Origin: Galbitalea sp036499165
GTDB lineage: Bacteria > Actinomycetota > Actinomycetes > Actinomycetales > Microbacteriaceae
Assembly (NCBI GenBank): GCA_036499165.1
Contig: DASYEE010000132.1
Coordinates: forward strand, 1 to 64,000
Direction: 5' to 3'
Length of the DNA stretch: 64,000 nucleotides
Shown here in pieces: positions 7,535 to 15,952 of this stretch. The stretch's first letter is position 1; each line of letters opens with the position of its first letter. Made by a program: the position numbers and the translations under genes. The notes below the pieces were generated by a model. It saw only the letters and a list, made by a program, of their open reading frames with translations. It was not told the DNA's origin and did no database searches.

Positions 7535-7972
7535 TCAGCTTAGATGCGAGGGCGAGATCGCCGCGAGGATGGCCGGAAGAGACTTGTGGAGGTCGGCCGG
7601 CATCCGTTCGACGACAGGCGCGATACGCACGCTGACGCTGCGGCCCGCGAGAGCGGCAAGCTCCTGCCCGGCCGCGGTGATGACAAGCTCAGTGGATCGA
7701 CCGTCTGCGGCGCTGGCGCGGCGAGCGACAAGCCCGCGCTTCTCCGCGCGGTCAACCAGGCCGCTCACAGTCGATCGCTCGAGGCCCAGGTAGTCGGCGA
7801 GCTGAGCCATCGTGAGTGTTCGATCCCGGAGGATGCCCAGCATCCGCGCCGAGGTCAGTGACAGGCCCTGCTCGGCGGCGACGCGCGTCACAATCGCGAT
7901 GACCTCGAAGGATATCTGCACGAGCAGGTCCGTGAGTACGTCGCTTGCCGTCGCAACGGTTTCTTCTGGCAT
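7535..7972 (-). CDS. MarR-family transcriptional regulator
   Basis: The 145-residue protein contains the MarR winged helix (LTMAQLADYLGLERSTVSGLVDRAEKRGLVARRASAADGRSTEL in the middle third) between helical dimerisation parts. I chose ATG 7972 (MPEETVATASD) because AAGGA lies 8 nt upstream; a longer frame would run through the operator region. It is divergent from the quinone-oxidoreductase-like gene and probably represses it and itself through the TTCGT-type sites between them. The ligand is likely a small electrophile or phenolic compound, by analogy with such pairs. Confidence 0.9.
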   Translation of the reverse strand: MPEETVATASDVLTDLLVQISFEVIAIVTRVAAEQGLSLTSARMLGILRDRTLTMAQLADYLGLERSTVSGLVDRAEKRGLVARRASAADGRSTELVITAAGQELAALAGRSVSVRIAPVVERMPADLHKSLPAILAAISPSHLS

Positions 7973-7985
7973 ACCGGAATCCTTC

Positions 7986-8040
7986 TTGCATAGTTCGTAA
8001 TACGCACTAATATGGTTCGTGTTACGAATAATAATACGAA
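7986..8040. promoter_or_regulatory. Divergent promoter and MarR operator sites
   Basis: The forward promoter has TTGCAT (7986-7991), a 16-bp spacer and TAATAT (8008-8013). Palindromic sites overlap it: TTCGTGTTACGAA (8016-8028), a half-like TTCGTAATACG (7994-8004) and AATACGAA at 8033-8040. All share TTCGTnnTACGAA. Binding here would block both genes. Confidence 0.65.
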
Positions 8041-8053
8041 GAAGGCAGTTCCC

Positions 8054-9010
8054 ATGCACGCAGCAGTCGTCTCATCGTTCGACACACCGCCCCGCTACGA
8101 CACCATCGACGCCCCGGCGGCGGCCAGAGACAGCGAGGTCGTCGTCGATGTCATCGCATCCGGGCTGCATCCCCGCGTTCGTTCGCAGTCCGACGGTTCG
8201 CACTACACGAGCACAGACGAGCTGCCCCTCGTGCCGGGCATCGACGGCGTCGGCCGAACGCCGTCCGGCGAGCTGCGCTACTTCATCCTCGAAGACACAA
8301 CCGCGGGCGCGATGGCGGAACAGACCGTCATCGACCTGCGCCGCAGCATCCCATTGGATGACGCAGCAGACCCGATCGCGGTCGCCGCCGCAATGAACCC
8401 GGCGATGTCGTCGTGGATAGCGCTTCGCCGCCGGATCCCCTTCACTGCCGGGCAGTCCGTTCTCGTGCTGGGCGCGACGGGCAGCGCTGGCCAACTCGCC
8501 GTTCAGGTTGCCAAGCATCTGGGCGCGGTCAGAGTCATCGCTGCAGGCCGCGACGAGAATCGCCTCGCGCGGCTCACGGCTCTCGGTGCCGACCAGGTCG
8601 TCTCGCTCGCCGGAGCACCGGAAGACGTCGCGCGCCGCCTCGGCGAGGCTGCAGCCGATGTGGATGTCGTGATCGATTACGTCTGGGGCCCGCCCACCGC
8701 TGCCGCGATGGTGGCCATCGCGACAAACCGGACCGACCCCGGCCAACCCATCTCCTGGATCGAAATCGGCTCAGTGGGAGGCCGCAGCGCCGAGATCCCC
8801 TCGGCTGCTCTGCGCGCCGTTCGCATGACCATCGTTGGCAGCGGGCAGGGCTCCGTGCCGACGCGCGACATCGTCGCCGAGTTGCCTGCGCTAGCCGCCC
8901 GGATCGGCAGTGGGTCGTTCACGATTGACGCGCGCGCCGTCGCGCTTGCCGACGTCGAGAAGGCGTGGCTCGAATCCGGGGGCGCCGAGCGCATCGTGAT
9001 CACCCCGTAG
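8054..9010 (+). CDS. Zinc-free quinone-oxidoreductase-like MDR-family dehydrogenase
   Basis: The 318-residue product (MHAAVVSSFD) has a GroES-like N-terminal domain and a Rossmann domain with SVLVLGATGSAGQLAVQVAKHLGA (about 138-161) for NADP(H). The catalytic and structural zinc cysteines of alcohol dehydrogenases are absent, as in QOR-type reductases. AAGGCAG precedes ATG 8054; an upstream ATG at 8012 lies inside the promoter/operator and is unlikely. Divergence from marR suggests induction by the compound it reduces. Confidence 0.88.
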   Translation: MHAAVVSSFDTPPRYDTIDAPAAARDSEVVVDVIASGLHPRVRSQSDGSHYTSTDELPLVPGIDGVGRTPSGELRYFILEDTTAGAMAEQTVIDLRRSIPLDDAADPIAVAAAMNPAMSSWIALRRRIPFTAGQSVLVLGATGSAGQLAVQVAKHLGAVRVIAAGRDENRLARLTALGADQVVSLAGAPEDVARRLGEAAADVDVVIDYVWGPPTAAAMVAIATNRTDPGQPISWIEIGSVGGRSAEIPSAALRAVRMTIVGSGQGSVPTRDIVAELPALAARIGSGSFTIDARAVALADVEKAWLESGGAERIVITP

Positions 9011-9851
9011 GACGCGCCGCTCCCAGCGCGAGAAACCGCGGCGGCAGTACGAGATACGCGCCGTTGTCATCAACGTCAACCGTTGGCGCGACACGCACCG
9101 GCACGTGCTCCGACCCCAGGATGATCGCTGCAGACCCAGCCGCGGCAAGTTCCAGGCATGTGCAGTATTGGGGCGGGAGCATCCTCGCGCGACCGGCCTC
9201 GACATCCTGGAGCGCCTCGTCGACCCGCATCCAGCGCACCTCCAGTGCCTCCGATGCGACCGCTCGAGTCGGCTGGCCGGCGGGCTGTACCGCGATGAAG
9301 AACCACGTCTTGTAGCGGCGCGGCTCAAAGGTCGGCGTCGACCACTCAGACCAGAACCTCAACAGGTCGGTGCGCAGCGACAGCCCCGTCTCGCGCAGGA
9401 CCTCGCTCATCGACAGCTCGTGATTCTCGAGGCGGACTCGCCTCGATTCCCACTCCGCCGAGTCGGTGTTCGTGACGATCGCGTCGGCGGAGCCCGCAAG
9501 CAGGATGCCCGTCTCCTCGAACAACTCCCGGATCGCAGCGCACAGCACCGCGCCAGCCATCAGCGGCGTTGTGCCAAGAACTCCCGCCCACTCGTCGAGG
9601 CCGGGGCCAACGACGGCGGGTGCATCCTCGAAGTCGCGCCCGTCGACTCCCCCGCCTGGAAATACGGCCATGCCGCTCGCGAACGCCATCGTCGCGTGCC
9701 GCAGCATCAGGAACAGCTCGAGGCCAGCATCCCCGTCGCGCAGCAGGATGACCGAGGCGGCCTCCCGAAGCGGTGCCGCCTCCCGCGAGCCTGCGGCCTG
9801 CGCATCCAGCTCGTCGAGCACGGAGGCTGGCAGACGCATCGTCGGGTCCAT
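9000..9851 (-). CDS. NUDIX hydrolase, long NUDT19-like type
   Basis: The 283-residue protein has a NUDIX fold in which GGGVD and the core AAIRELFEETGILL are separated by a long insert of about 40 residues, as in NUDT19-like and CoA-diphosphatase-like members. The REL-EE residues that bind metal are present. I chose the ATG at 9851 (MDPTMRLP) because AGGA lies 8 nt upstream; an ATG at 9860 is also possible. The gene converges on and overlaps the oxidoreductase gene by 11 nt. The substrate is unknown. Confidence 0.85.
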   Translation of the reverse strand: MDPTMRLPASVLDELDAQAAGSREAAPLREAASVILLRDGDAGLELFLMLRHATMAFASGMAVFPGGGVDGRDFEDAPAVVGPGLDEWAGVLGTTPLMAGAVLCAAIRELFEETGILLAGSADAIVTNTDSAEWESRRVRLENHELSMSEVLRETGLSLRTDLLRFWSEWSTPTFEPRRYKTWFFIAVQPAGQPTRAVASEALEVRWMRVDEALQDVEAGRARMLPPQYCTCLELAAAGSAAIILGSEHVPVRVAPTVDVDDNGAYLVLPPRFLALGAARPTG

Positions 9852-9901
9852 GGGTTCCATCCTGCGCCATTAAGCATCGGGCGTCTGCGGGTGATGATGC
9901 C

Positions 9902-10366
9902 TCAGCTGTGCGGCAGGACCGCTCCAGCGGCCAGCAGCCCAAGCGCCACCGCGCCCGGGATCACCCGCGCCAGGTGAAACGACACCCAGCGATCGCGTTG
10001 CGCCTTCCAGTCGGCCGGCATCGATGTGATTGCCCAATTGCGGATCCGCGTGACGATCGGTACCTCGATAGTCACAGTCACCACGAGCGAGACGACAAGG
10101 GACACAAAGGCGGCGACGGTGAGCCAGAAGGCGAGCGGTGTCGGGAACGCAAGAATAGCGACGGCGGCCAGCGACACGAGCGCGAGCGGCAACAGCACCG
10201 TCATGAGGGTGCCGAGGTTGCGATCCATGCGGTGCACGATGGCGAGAAACTGCTCATCGGTGAAGTCGGCGAGCGAGCGCGTGAGCGCGATCCATGGCCC
10301 CCAGTAGACGCCGAATACCAGGGCGACGATGAGGATGCTGGCGAGATCGACGATTGCAAGGAGCAT
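9902..10366 (-). CDS. DUF1772-like four-helix membrane protein
   Basis: The 154-residue protein has four hydrophobic helices and the family-like pattern of polar residues between them (DRNLGTLM, RIRNWAITSMPADWKAQRDRW, FHLARVIPG). The ATG lies one base from the edge of an operator palindrome (10368-10387) and has no ribosome site, so its mRNA is probably leaderless. The same operator with identical spacing precedes the HTH gene at 11111, which points to shared control. The biochemical role is unknown. Confidence 0.75.
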   Translation of the reverse strand: MLLAIVDLASILIVALVFGVYWGPWIALTRSLADFTDEQFLAIVHRMDRNLGTLMTVLLPLALVSLAAVAILAFPTPLAFWLTVAAFVSLVVSLVVTVTIEVPIVTRIRNWAITSMPADWKAQRDRWVSFHLARVIPGAVALGLLAAGAVLPHS

Positions 10367-10367
10367 A

Positions 10368-10387
10368 TAAGCAACATAGGTTGCTTA
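10368..10387. promoter_or_regulatory. Operator palindrome O1 of the HTH/Clp-N module
   Basis: TAAGCAACATAGGTTGCTTA is a perfect 8-4-8 inverted repeat, one base upstream of the DUF1772 start codon. It matches 18 of 20 bases of the site in front of the HTH gene. Confidence 0.75.
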
Positions 10388-10394
10388 GTTCATG

Positions 10395-10414
10395 TTGTCA
10401 ACTTTGGTTGCTTA
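10395..10414. promoter_or_regulatory. Degenerate second operator O2
   Basis: TTGTCAAC-TTTG-GTTGCTTA has one consensus half and one degenerate half. It lies 27 bp from O1 and overlaps the stop of the Clp-N gene. It may bind the same regulator cooperatively. Confidence 0.5.
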
Positions 10415-10882
10415 TGTAGACAGGTCGATTCGATCCACCAGTGCCTGGCGATCGATTCCGGCTAGCGCCAGCGCCCGTGGGACCGTGCCGAGGGGCGCCT
10501 CGAGGATGCCGATCAACACGCCGATCTCGGGCGCACGGCGCGGCGCACGGCGCCCAGACTTCTTCTCGCGCGCCCTGGCCGCGACCACGGAGGCACCCCA
10601 CGACGGTTTCGACACCCTGGGCGATGCATCCAGTGACTGCGCGTCGATTTGCGGAGCGCCGGCCGACTCGAGGCTGGCCAGGCGCTCGGTGCGGAGTGCG
10701 GCGACAATCACCTCCCGCGTCAGCCCGCCAGCGGCCAGCGCCCTCCCTGGGGCAGTGCCGGGTTCGGCGAGCGCGAGCAGCACGTGCTCAGCGTCGACGG
10801 TGGTCGTGCCGCGCGCCCTGGCCTCGGCGACGGACCGCTCGACCAGATTTCGCATTCCCTGGAATGGCGCATCCTCAGCCAT
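10412..10882 (-). CDS. Small Clp N-terminal-domain protein, stand-alone
   Basis: The 156-residue product (MAEDAPFQGMRNLVERSVAEARARG) resembles the substrate- or adaptor-binding N domain of ClpA/ClpC without any AAA+ module: TVDAEHVLLALAEPGTAPGRALAAGG, then a basic linker (REKKSGRRAPRR) and a second half repeat (IGVLIGILEAPLGTVPRALALAGIDRQAL). ATG 10882 overlaps the end of the HTH gene by 8 nt. A role as Clp adaptor or protein-stress sensor is plausible, and it could control turnover of the HTH partner; both are inference. Confidence 0.75.
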   Translation of the reverse strand: MAEDAPFQGMRNLVERSVAEARARGTTTVDAEHVLLALAEPGTAPGRALAAGGLTREVIVAALRTERLASLESAGAPQIDAQSLDASPRVSKPSWGASVVAARAREKKSGRRAPRRAPEIGVLIGILEAPLGTVPRALALAGIDRQALVDRIDLST

Positions 10883-11111
10883 TGCGACGCCTGAGCTCAA
10901 GGCCGGCGTTCGCCAGCCTGGCAAGATGCTTCTTATGCACCGCCTGTCGCGAGACTCCGAGGGCCAGCGCGACGTCCCCCCACGACCACCCCGCGCGCAT
11001 GGCGTGCTCGACCCCGGCGTCTTCGAGGCGATCTGCTAGCTCGCGAAGCGCAACGACGGCGGCGAGCTGGTCGGCGGGGCCCCCGAGGGGCGATGGGGAG
11101 GCATCCGGCAT
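10875..11111 (-). CDS. Small helix-turn-helix regulator, 78 aa
   Basis: The product is a short helix followed by a canonical HTH (SWGDVALALGVSRQAVHKKH, about residues 43-62) near the C-terminus. It precedes and overlaps the Clp-N gene. Its ATG sits one base from an operator palindrome (11113-11132), with no ribosome site, so translation is probably leaderless and autoregulated. Together with the DUF1772 gene, which carries the same operator, it looks like a small self-contained regulon. Confidence 0.75.
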   Translation of the reverse strand: MPDASPSPLGGPADQLAAVVALRELADRLEDAGVEHAMRAGWSWGDVALALGVSRQAVHKKHLARLANAGLELRRRNG

Positions 11112-11112
11112 G

Positions 11113-11132
11113 TAAGCAACCTAGGTTGCTCG
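11113..11132. promoter_or_regulatory. Operator palindrome in front of the HTH gene
   Basis: TAAGCAACCTAGGTTGCTCG contains the perfect 16-bp palindrome AGCAACCTAGGTTGCT. It is one base upstream of the start codon, the same geometry as O1. Confidence 0.75.
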
Positions 11133-11189
11133 CGCGCACTCGTCAATCGCTGGCGAGCCGCACCAGACCGCAGCGGCCCCGACGGATAC

Positions 11190-12101
11190 CTAATTCGTCG
11201 GGGTCGGTGACGGCGTCGGGCTCGATGTTGATGGAGTGAACGATGCGCCAGCGGCCTGGAACACGAACGTCTGGAAGTCGCTCGCGCTCGAATAGCTGGA
11301 CGGGATGTACTGCAGCCCGTCGACGATGATCACGGGCGGGGTGTCAACCGTCGCGATATTGGAATCTGGCAGCGGTCCGGTGCGTGCGCGATTGCTCGCG
11401 GCCGTGACCCACGACTTGAATCTCTCCTTGTTGACGCAACTCGTTATCGGCCCAGTGTTCTGCACCGGCGCACCCTGCACCACCTGGAGGATTTGCGCGT
11501 TCGAGAGACCTGCCGTGCCCGACTTTGGTTCCTTCGCGTACATGGCCTGCGTGAAGGCCCAGTAGTCGTCGGGCGAGAAGTTCGCGACGCAGGCCGCAGC
11601 ATTTGCAGCTCTTGTCGAATACTGGCTGCCGAGCGACTCACGATCGAGGAACGAGATCGGATGGAACTCGACGGTCGCCGCGCCCGAGTTCATCCACGAC
11701 GAGATCTGCTTCTCGTTCGCGGCCACGAACTTGCCGCAAACCGAGCAGAAGAAGTCGCCATAGAAGCGGATCGTCACAACGCTCGAAGTCTTGCTGCGCG
11801 TGGTCGGCACGGGCTGGCCGTCGCGCCGAATGGCGTCGGTGCGCTCCGCTGAGAAGCCCTTGCCGATCGTGATGCCGTCGCTTCGCATGTTGAGCGGCCC
11901 GGAGGATGCCGGTGTCACGCTGTTGAGCAGGACGAGGGCGACCACGGTCAGGATCACGAGGATCCCGACGCCGACACCGCCCTGGATCAGCCGCCGGTTG
12001 CGCTTCTCCTTTTTGCGGTGCGCGTCCCGCAACGACTTCGCCTTTTCGCGAGCTGCCTCACGCCTGGCGTTGTTGTTGCGACCGTCGTCGCTGTCACTCA
12101 T
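11190..12101 (-). CDS. Membrane-anchored DsbA-like thioredoxin-fold protein
   Basis: The 303-residue protein has a basic, charged cytoplasmic N-terminus (about 1-38), one transmembrane helix (about 39-61) and an extracytoplasmic thioredoxin-fold domain. The redox motif is CSVC in RFYGDFFCSVCGKF. A cis-proline region (VDTPPVIIVDG) follows, then a Ser/Thr/Pro tail (TPSTSSPTPSPTPTN). I chose ATG 12101 (MSDSDDGRNN) with GGGGAT upstream. It likely forms or isomerises disulfides in exported proteins. Confidence 0.88.
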   Translation of the reverse strand: MSDSDDGRNNNARREAAREKAKSLRDAHRKKEKRNRRLIQGGVGVGILVILTVVALVLLNSVTPASSGPLNMRSDGITIGKGFSAERTDAIRRDGQPVPTTRSKTSSVVTIRFYGDFFCSVCGKFVAANEKQISSWMNSGAATVEFHPISFLDRESLGSQYSTRAANAAACVANFSPDDYWAFTQAMYAKEPKSGTAGLSNAQILQVVQGAPVQNTGPITSCVNKERFKSWVTAASNRARTGPLPDSNIATVDTPPVIIVDGLQYIPSSYSSASDFQTFVFQAAGASFTPSTSSPTPSPTPTN

Positions 12102-12206
12102 GTATCCCCGCTCGGATGTCGACCGTTCAAACCAACGATGGTAGATGGCCATTCTGGGAATGCCCGGTAGGGCCGTACCAGACTAGTCAACCGTGCAGGC
12201 GCCTCG

Positions 12207-12236
12207 TTACTCCTTCCCCCGTCCGGGTGACATAAT
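12207..12236 (+). promoter_or_regulatory. Possible promoter of the sugar-ABC ATPase gene
   Basis: TTACTC (12207-12212), an 18-bp spacer and CATAAT (12231-12236) with an extended TG. A 6-bp hairpin CCGGCA/TGCCGG (12281-12298) lies in the leader just before the ribosome site. Confidence 0.4.
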
Positions 12237-12317
12237 GTCCTTTGGTGCACCGAAGCACCGCATCCATCACAACGGATCGTCCGGCACGTACCTGCCGGTG
12301 AAGGAGAAATTGAAGTA

Positions 12318-13418
<1,101 letters not shown>

Positions 13419-13445
13419 TCGTCGCGAAAGCAACGTTTGTCGAAG

Positions 13446-13486
13446 CGAGCCCGCCGCCTTCTCGCAAGGTGACGGGCTCGTTTCAT
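13446..13486 (+). terminator. Rho-independent terminator after the ABC ATPase gene
   Basis: A stem CGAGCCCG (13446-13453) / CGGGCTCG (13473-13480) with an inner CCTT/AAGG pairing is followed directly by TTTCATTT. The next gene begins at 13503. Confidence 0.75.
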
Positions 13487-13502
13487 TTATGAGGGACCAT
13501 CC

Positions 13503-14825
13503 ATGAGCGGCGCACTCAACATCACGTCGGCCATCGCAGACTCCGCCCTGCTCGACCTGCCCTGGAACCTGCCGCTCGAGCTGTGGCCCGACGACAACAT
13601 CGCAACCCTCCCCAAGGGAATCTCGCGCCACCTGGTGCGCTTTGCTCACCTCGGCGGGTATGTGATCGCGATCAAAGAGACCTCGGCAGAGTTCGCCCGC
13701 CGCGAGTACGAGATGCTGCGGGCGCTGCAGCGGCTCGAGATCCCCTGTGTCGACCCCGTCGCCGTGATCACCAACCGGACGGATGCCGACGGTAACCCGC
13801 TCGACTCCGTACTGGTCACCCGACACCTCAAGTTCTCGCTCCCGTATCGCGCGCTGTATTCGCAGAGCCTCCGACCGGATACGGCGACCCGACTCGTAGA
13901 CGCGCTCGCGGTGCTGCTGGTTCGACTCCACATCGTGGGCTTCTTCTGGGGGGACGTCTCACTCTCCAACACCCTGTTCCGGCGCGATGCTGGTGCGTTC
14001 GCCGCCTACCTCGTCGACGCCGAGACCGGCCAGCTCTACGACGGACTCTCGAACGGGCAGCGAGAGAACGACCTCGAGATCGCACGCGTCAATATCGCCG
14101 GGGAACTCTTCGACCTGCAGGCCGGCGGTCGCCTCGAAGAGGACATCGATCCCATTGAAATCTCGGACGGCATCCTGACGGCCTACCGCAACCTCTGGAA
14201 AGAGCTCACCGGGTCCGAGGAGTTCGACCAGTCCGAGCGCTGGCGCATCAACCAGAGAGTCGAACGCCTGAACCACCTCGGATTCGATATCGAGGAACTC
14301 GCGATCAAAACCGACGAGACCGGCACGCAGGTGCGCATCCAGCCGAAGGTCGTCGATGCTGGCCACCACTCGCGGCGGCTCCTCCGGCTCACCGGACTCG
14401 ACGCCCAGGAGAACCAGGCCAGGCGTCTCCTCAACGACCTCGACTCGTACACGGTTACCTTCGGAAAGAAGGATGAAGACGAAGAGATGGTCGCGCACGA
14501 GTGGCTCGCGCAGGTGTTCGAGCCGGTCATCCGTGCGATTCCCAAAGACCTGCGCGGCAAACTCGAGCCGGCCGAGGTGTTCCACCAGCTGCTCGAGCAC
14601 CGCTGGTACATGTCGCAGCGCGAGGGCCGGGATGTCCCGCTGGCCGAAGCGCTCGGATCCTACGTCGACACGGTGCTTCGTCACCGCCGCGACGAGCAGA
14701 CCGTCATCCAGCCGCCCACCGAGGCGATCACCCTGCCCCTTCTCACCGATACCGGTGCGCTGGCTGCCATCTCCGCCGACGGTGACGACGCAGACGACGC
14801 AGACGACTGGCGCAAGAACGTCTGA
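13503..14825 (+). CDS. DUF4032 protein with kinase-like fold
   Basis: The 440-residue protein begins with a region resembling lipopolysaccharide-kinase/protein-kinase-like folds: IAIKETSAEFARREYEML (Lys-Glu pair), the catalytic-loop-like FFWGDVSLSNTLF and the DFG-like YLVDAETG. The C-terminal half matches the DUF4032 layout (TVTFGKKDEDEEMVAHEWLAQVFEPVI) and ends in an acidic tail. The substrate is unknown, and it may be a pseudokinase-like protein. It follows the ABC ATPase but is separated from it by a terminator. Confidence 0.8.
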   Translation: MSGALNITSAIADSALLDLPWNLPLELWPDDNIATLPKGISRHLVRFAHLGGYVIAIKETSAEFARREYEMLRALQRLEIPCVDPVAVITNRTDADGNPLDSVLVTRHLKFSLPYRALYSQSLRPDTATRLVDALAVLLVRLHIVGFFWGDVSLSNTLFRRDAGAFAAYLVDAETGQLYDGLSNGQRENDLEIARVNIAGELFDLQAGGRLEEDIDPIEISDGILTAYRNLWKELTGSEEFDQSERWRINQRVERLNHLGFDIEELAIKTDETGTQVRIQPKVVDAGHHSRRLLRLTGLDAQENQARRLLNDLDSYTVTFGKKDEDEEMVAHEWLAQVFEPVIRAIPKDLRGKLEPAEVFHQLLEHRWYMSQREGRDVPLAEALGSYVDTVLRHRRDEQTVIQPPTEAITLPLLTDTGALAAISADGDDADDADDWRKNV

Positions 14826-14846
14826 CGCCGGGCGGCACCCGCCGTC

Positions 14847-14901
14847 GAGTTGCCCCACATGGCTGCTCCGACCCGGTTAGAGCGGCCATTTGGGGCAACT
14901 C
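14847..14901. repeat. Palindromic repeat family 2, copy A
   Basis: 22-bp arms (GAGTTGCCCCACATGGCTGC... and its near-complement, 20/22) surround an 11-nt loop. Copy B is at 31222-31284. It sits between converging genes and could act as a bidirectional terminator-like hairpin, though no T-run follows. Confidence 0.8.
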
Positions 14902-14957
14902 AGCGCAGTGGCAACTCAGCGCAGTGGGGACTCAGCGTGGTGGGGGGTCAGCTGGCG
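14898..14957. repeat. 16-bp tandem repeat, about 3.7 units
   Basis: Units ACTCAGCGCAGTGGCA (14898), ACTCAGCGCAGTGGGG (14914) and ACTCAGCGTGGTGGGG (14930), then a partial unit from 14946. The last unit overlaps the stop codon of rlmB. The array grows out of the right arm of the palindrome. Confidence 0.75.
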
Positions 14958-15952
14958 CGGCGCCGGGCGATCTCGTAGAGGGCGACGCTGACGGCAATGC
15001 CGGCGTTCAGTGATTCCGTTGTCGACGAGATCGGGATCGACACGACGGCATCGCAGGTCTCGGTGACGAGGCGCGAGAGGCCCTTGCCTTCGCTACCCAC
15101 CACCAGCAGCACCGGCTCGTTCGCGAGGGTCAGCGTCGGCAGCGACATGTCGCCGCCTCCATCGAGCCCCAGCACGAACACGCCGCGCGCCTTGAAATCC
15201 TTGAGCGTCTGGGTGAGATTCGACGCCATCGCGACGGGGGTTCGCGCCGCCGCACCGGCCGAGGTCTTCCACGCCGAGGCGGTCAGACCGACCGAACGGC
15301 GCTGCGGAACGATGACGCCCTGCCCGCCGAACGCGGCAACCGATCGGATGATCGCTCCCAGGTTTCTCGGGTCCGTAATGCCATCCAGCGCGACGAACAA
15401 CGGCTTCTGGCCGCGGCTGATCGCCTTCTCCAGCAGTTCGACCGGGTGCGAATACTCGTAGGGCGGAACCTTCAGCGCGAGGCCCTGGTGCACGGAGTCG
15501 TAGCCAGCCAACCGGTCGAGCTCGGGGCGCATGACCTCGAGAACCGGGATGCCGCGATGATTAGCGAGGTTCAGGGCCTCCTTGACCCGGTCATCCACCT
15601 CGATCCGCGCCGCAACGTAGAGCGCAGTTGCAGGAATGCGTGCTCGGAGCGCCTCGACCACGGAGTTGCGGCCGGTGACGACCTCACTCTCGTCGGCAGT
15701 CTTGTTGCGGCTGCGCGGCCGGGCCGGGCCGGGCGATGGGTCACGCTGCTGCTTCGGGCGACCACCGGCGGCGGAGTAGCGGTCGGCTGCCGCCTTGCGC
15801 TTTCCCGCGGGATGGTACGGACGATCCTCCGCCTTGGGGGTGGGCTTCTTGCCCTCGAGGGCCTGGCGTCCCTGCCCTCCGGAGCCGACCTGTGGACCCT
15901 TCCGCGACTTGCGCACGGCGCCCGCGCGGGGCTTGCTGCTGGGGTTCTTCAC
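14948..15952 (-). CDS. rlmB: 23S rRNA (guanosine-2'-O-)-methyltransferase RlmB (TrmH/SpoU family)
   Basis: The 334-residue protein has a long basic, disordered N-terminal extension (about 1-90), a substrate-binding domain (VVTGRNSVVEAL) and a SPOUT methyltransferase domain with the three family motifs: ITDPRNLGAIIRSVAAFG, LVVGSEGKGLS and IPISSTTESLNAGIAVSVALYE. It methylates a guanosine of 23S rRNA (G2251 in E. coli). The GTG start overlaps the cysS stop (GTGA). Order and content match the carD-ispDF-cysS-rlmB block of Actinobacteria. Confidence 0.95.
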   Translation of the reverse strand: MKNPSSKPRAGAVRKSRKGPQVGSGGQGRQALEGKKPTPKAEDRPYHPAGKRKAAADRYSAAGGRPKQQRDPSPGPARPRSRNKTADESEVVTGRNSVVEALRARIPATALYVAARIEVDDRVKEALNLANHRGIPVLEVMRPELDRLAGYDSVHQGLALKVPPYEYSHPVELLEKAISRGQKPLFVALDGITDPRNLGAIIRSVAAFGGQGVIVPQRRSVGLTASAWKTSAGAAARTPVAMASNLTQTLKDFKARGVFVLGLDGGGDMSLPTLTLANEPVLLVVGSEGKGLSRLVTETCDAVVSIPISSTTESLNAGIAVSVALYEIARRRAS

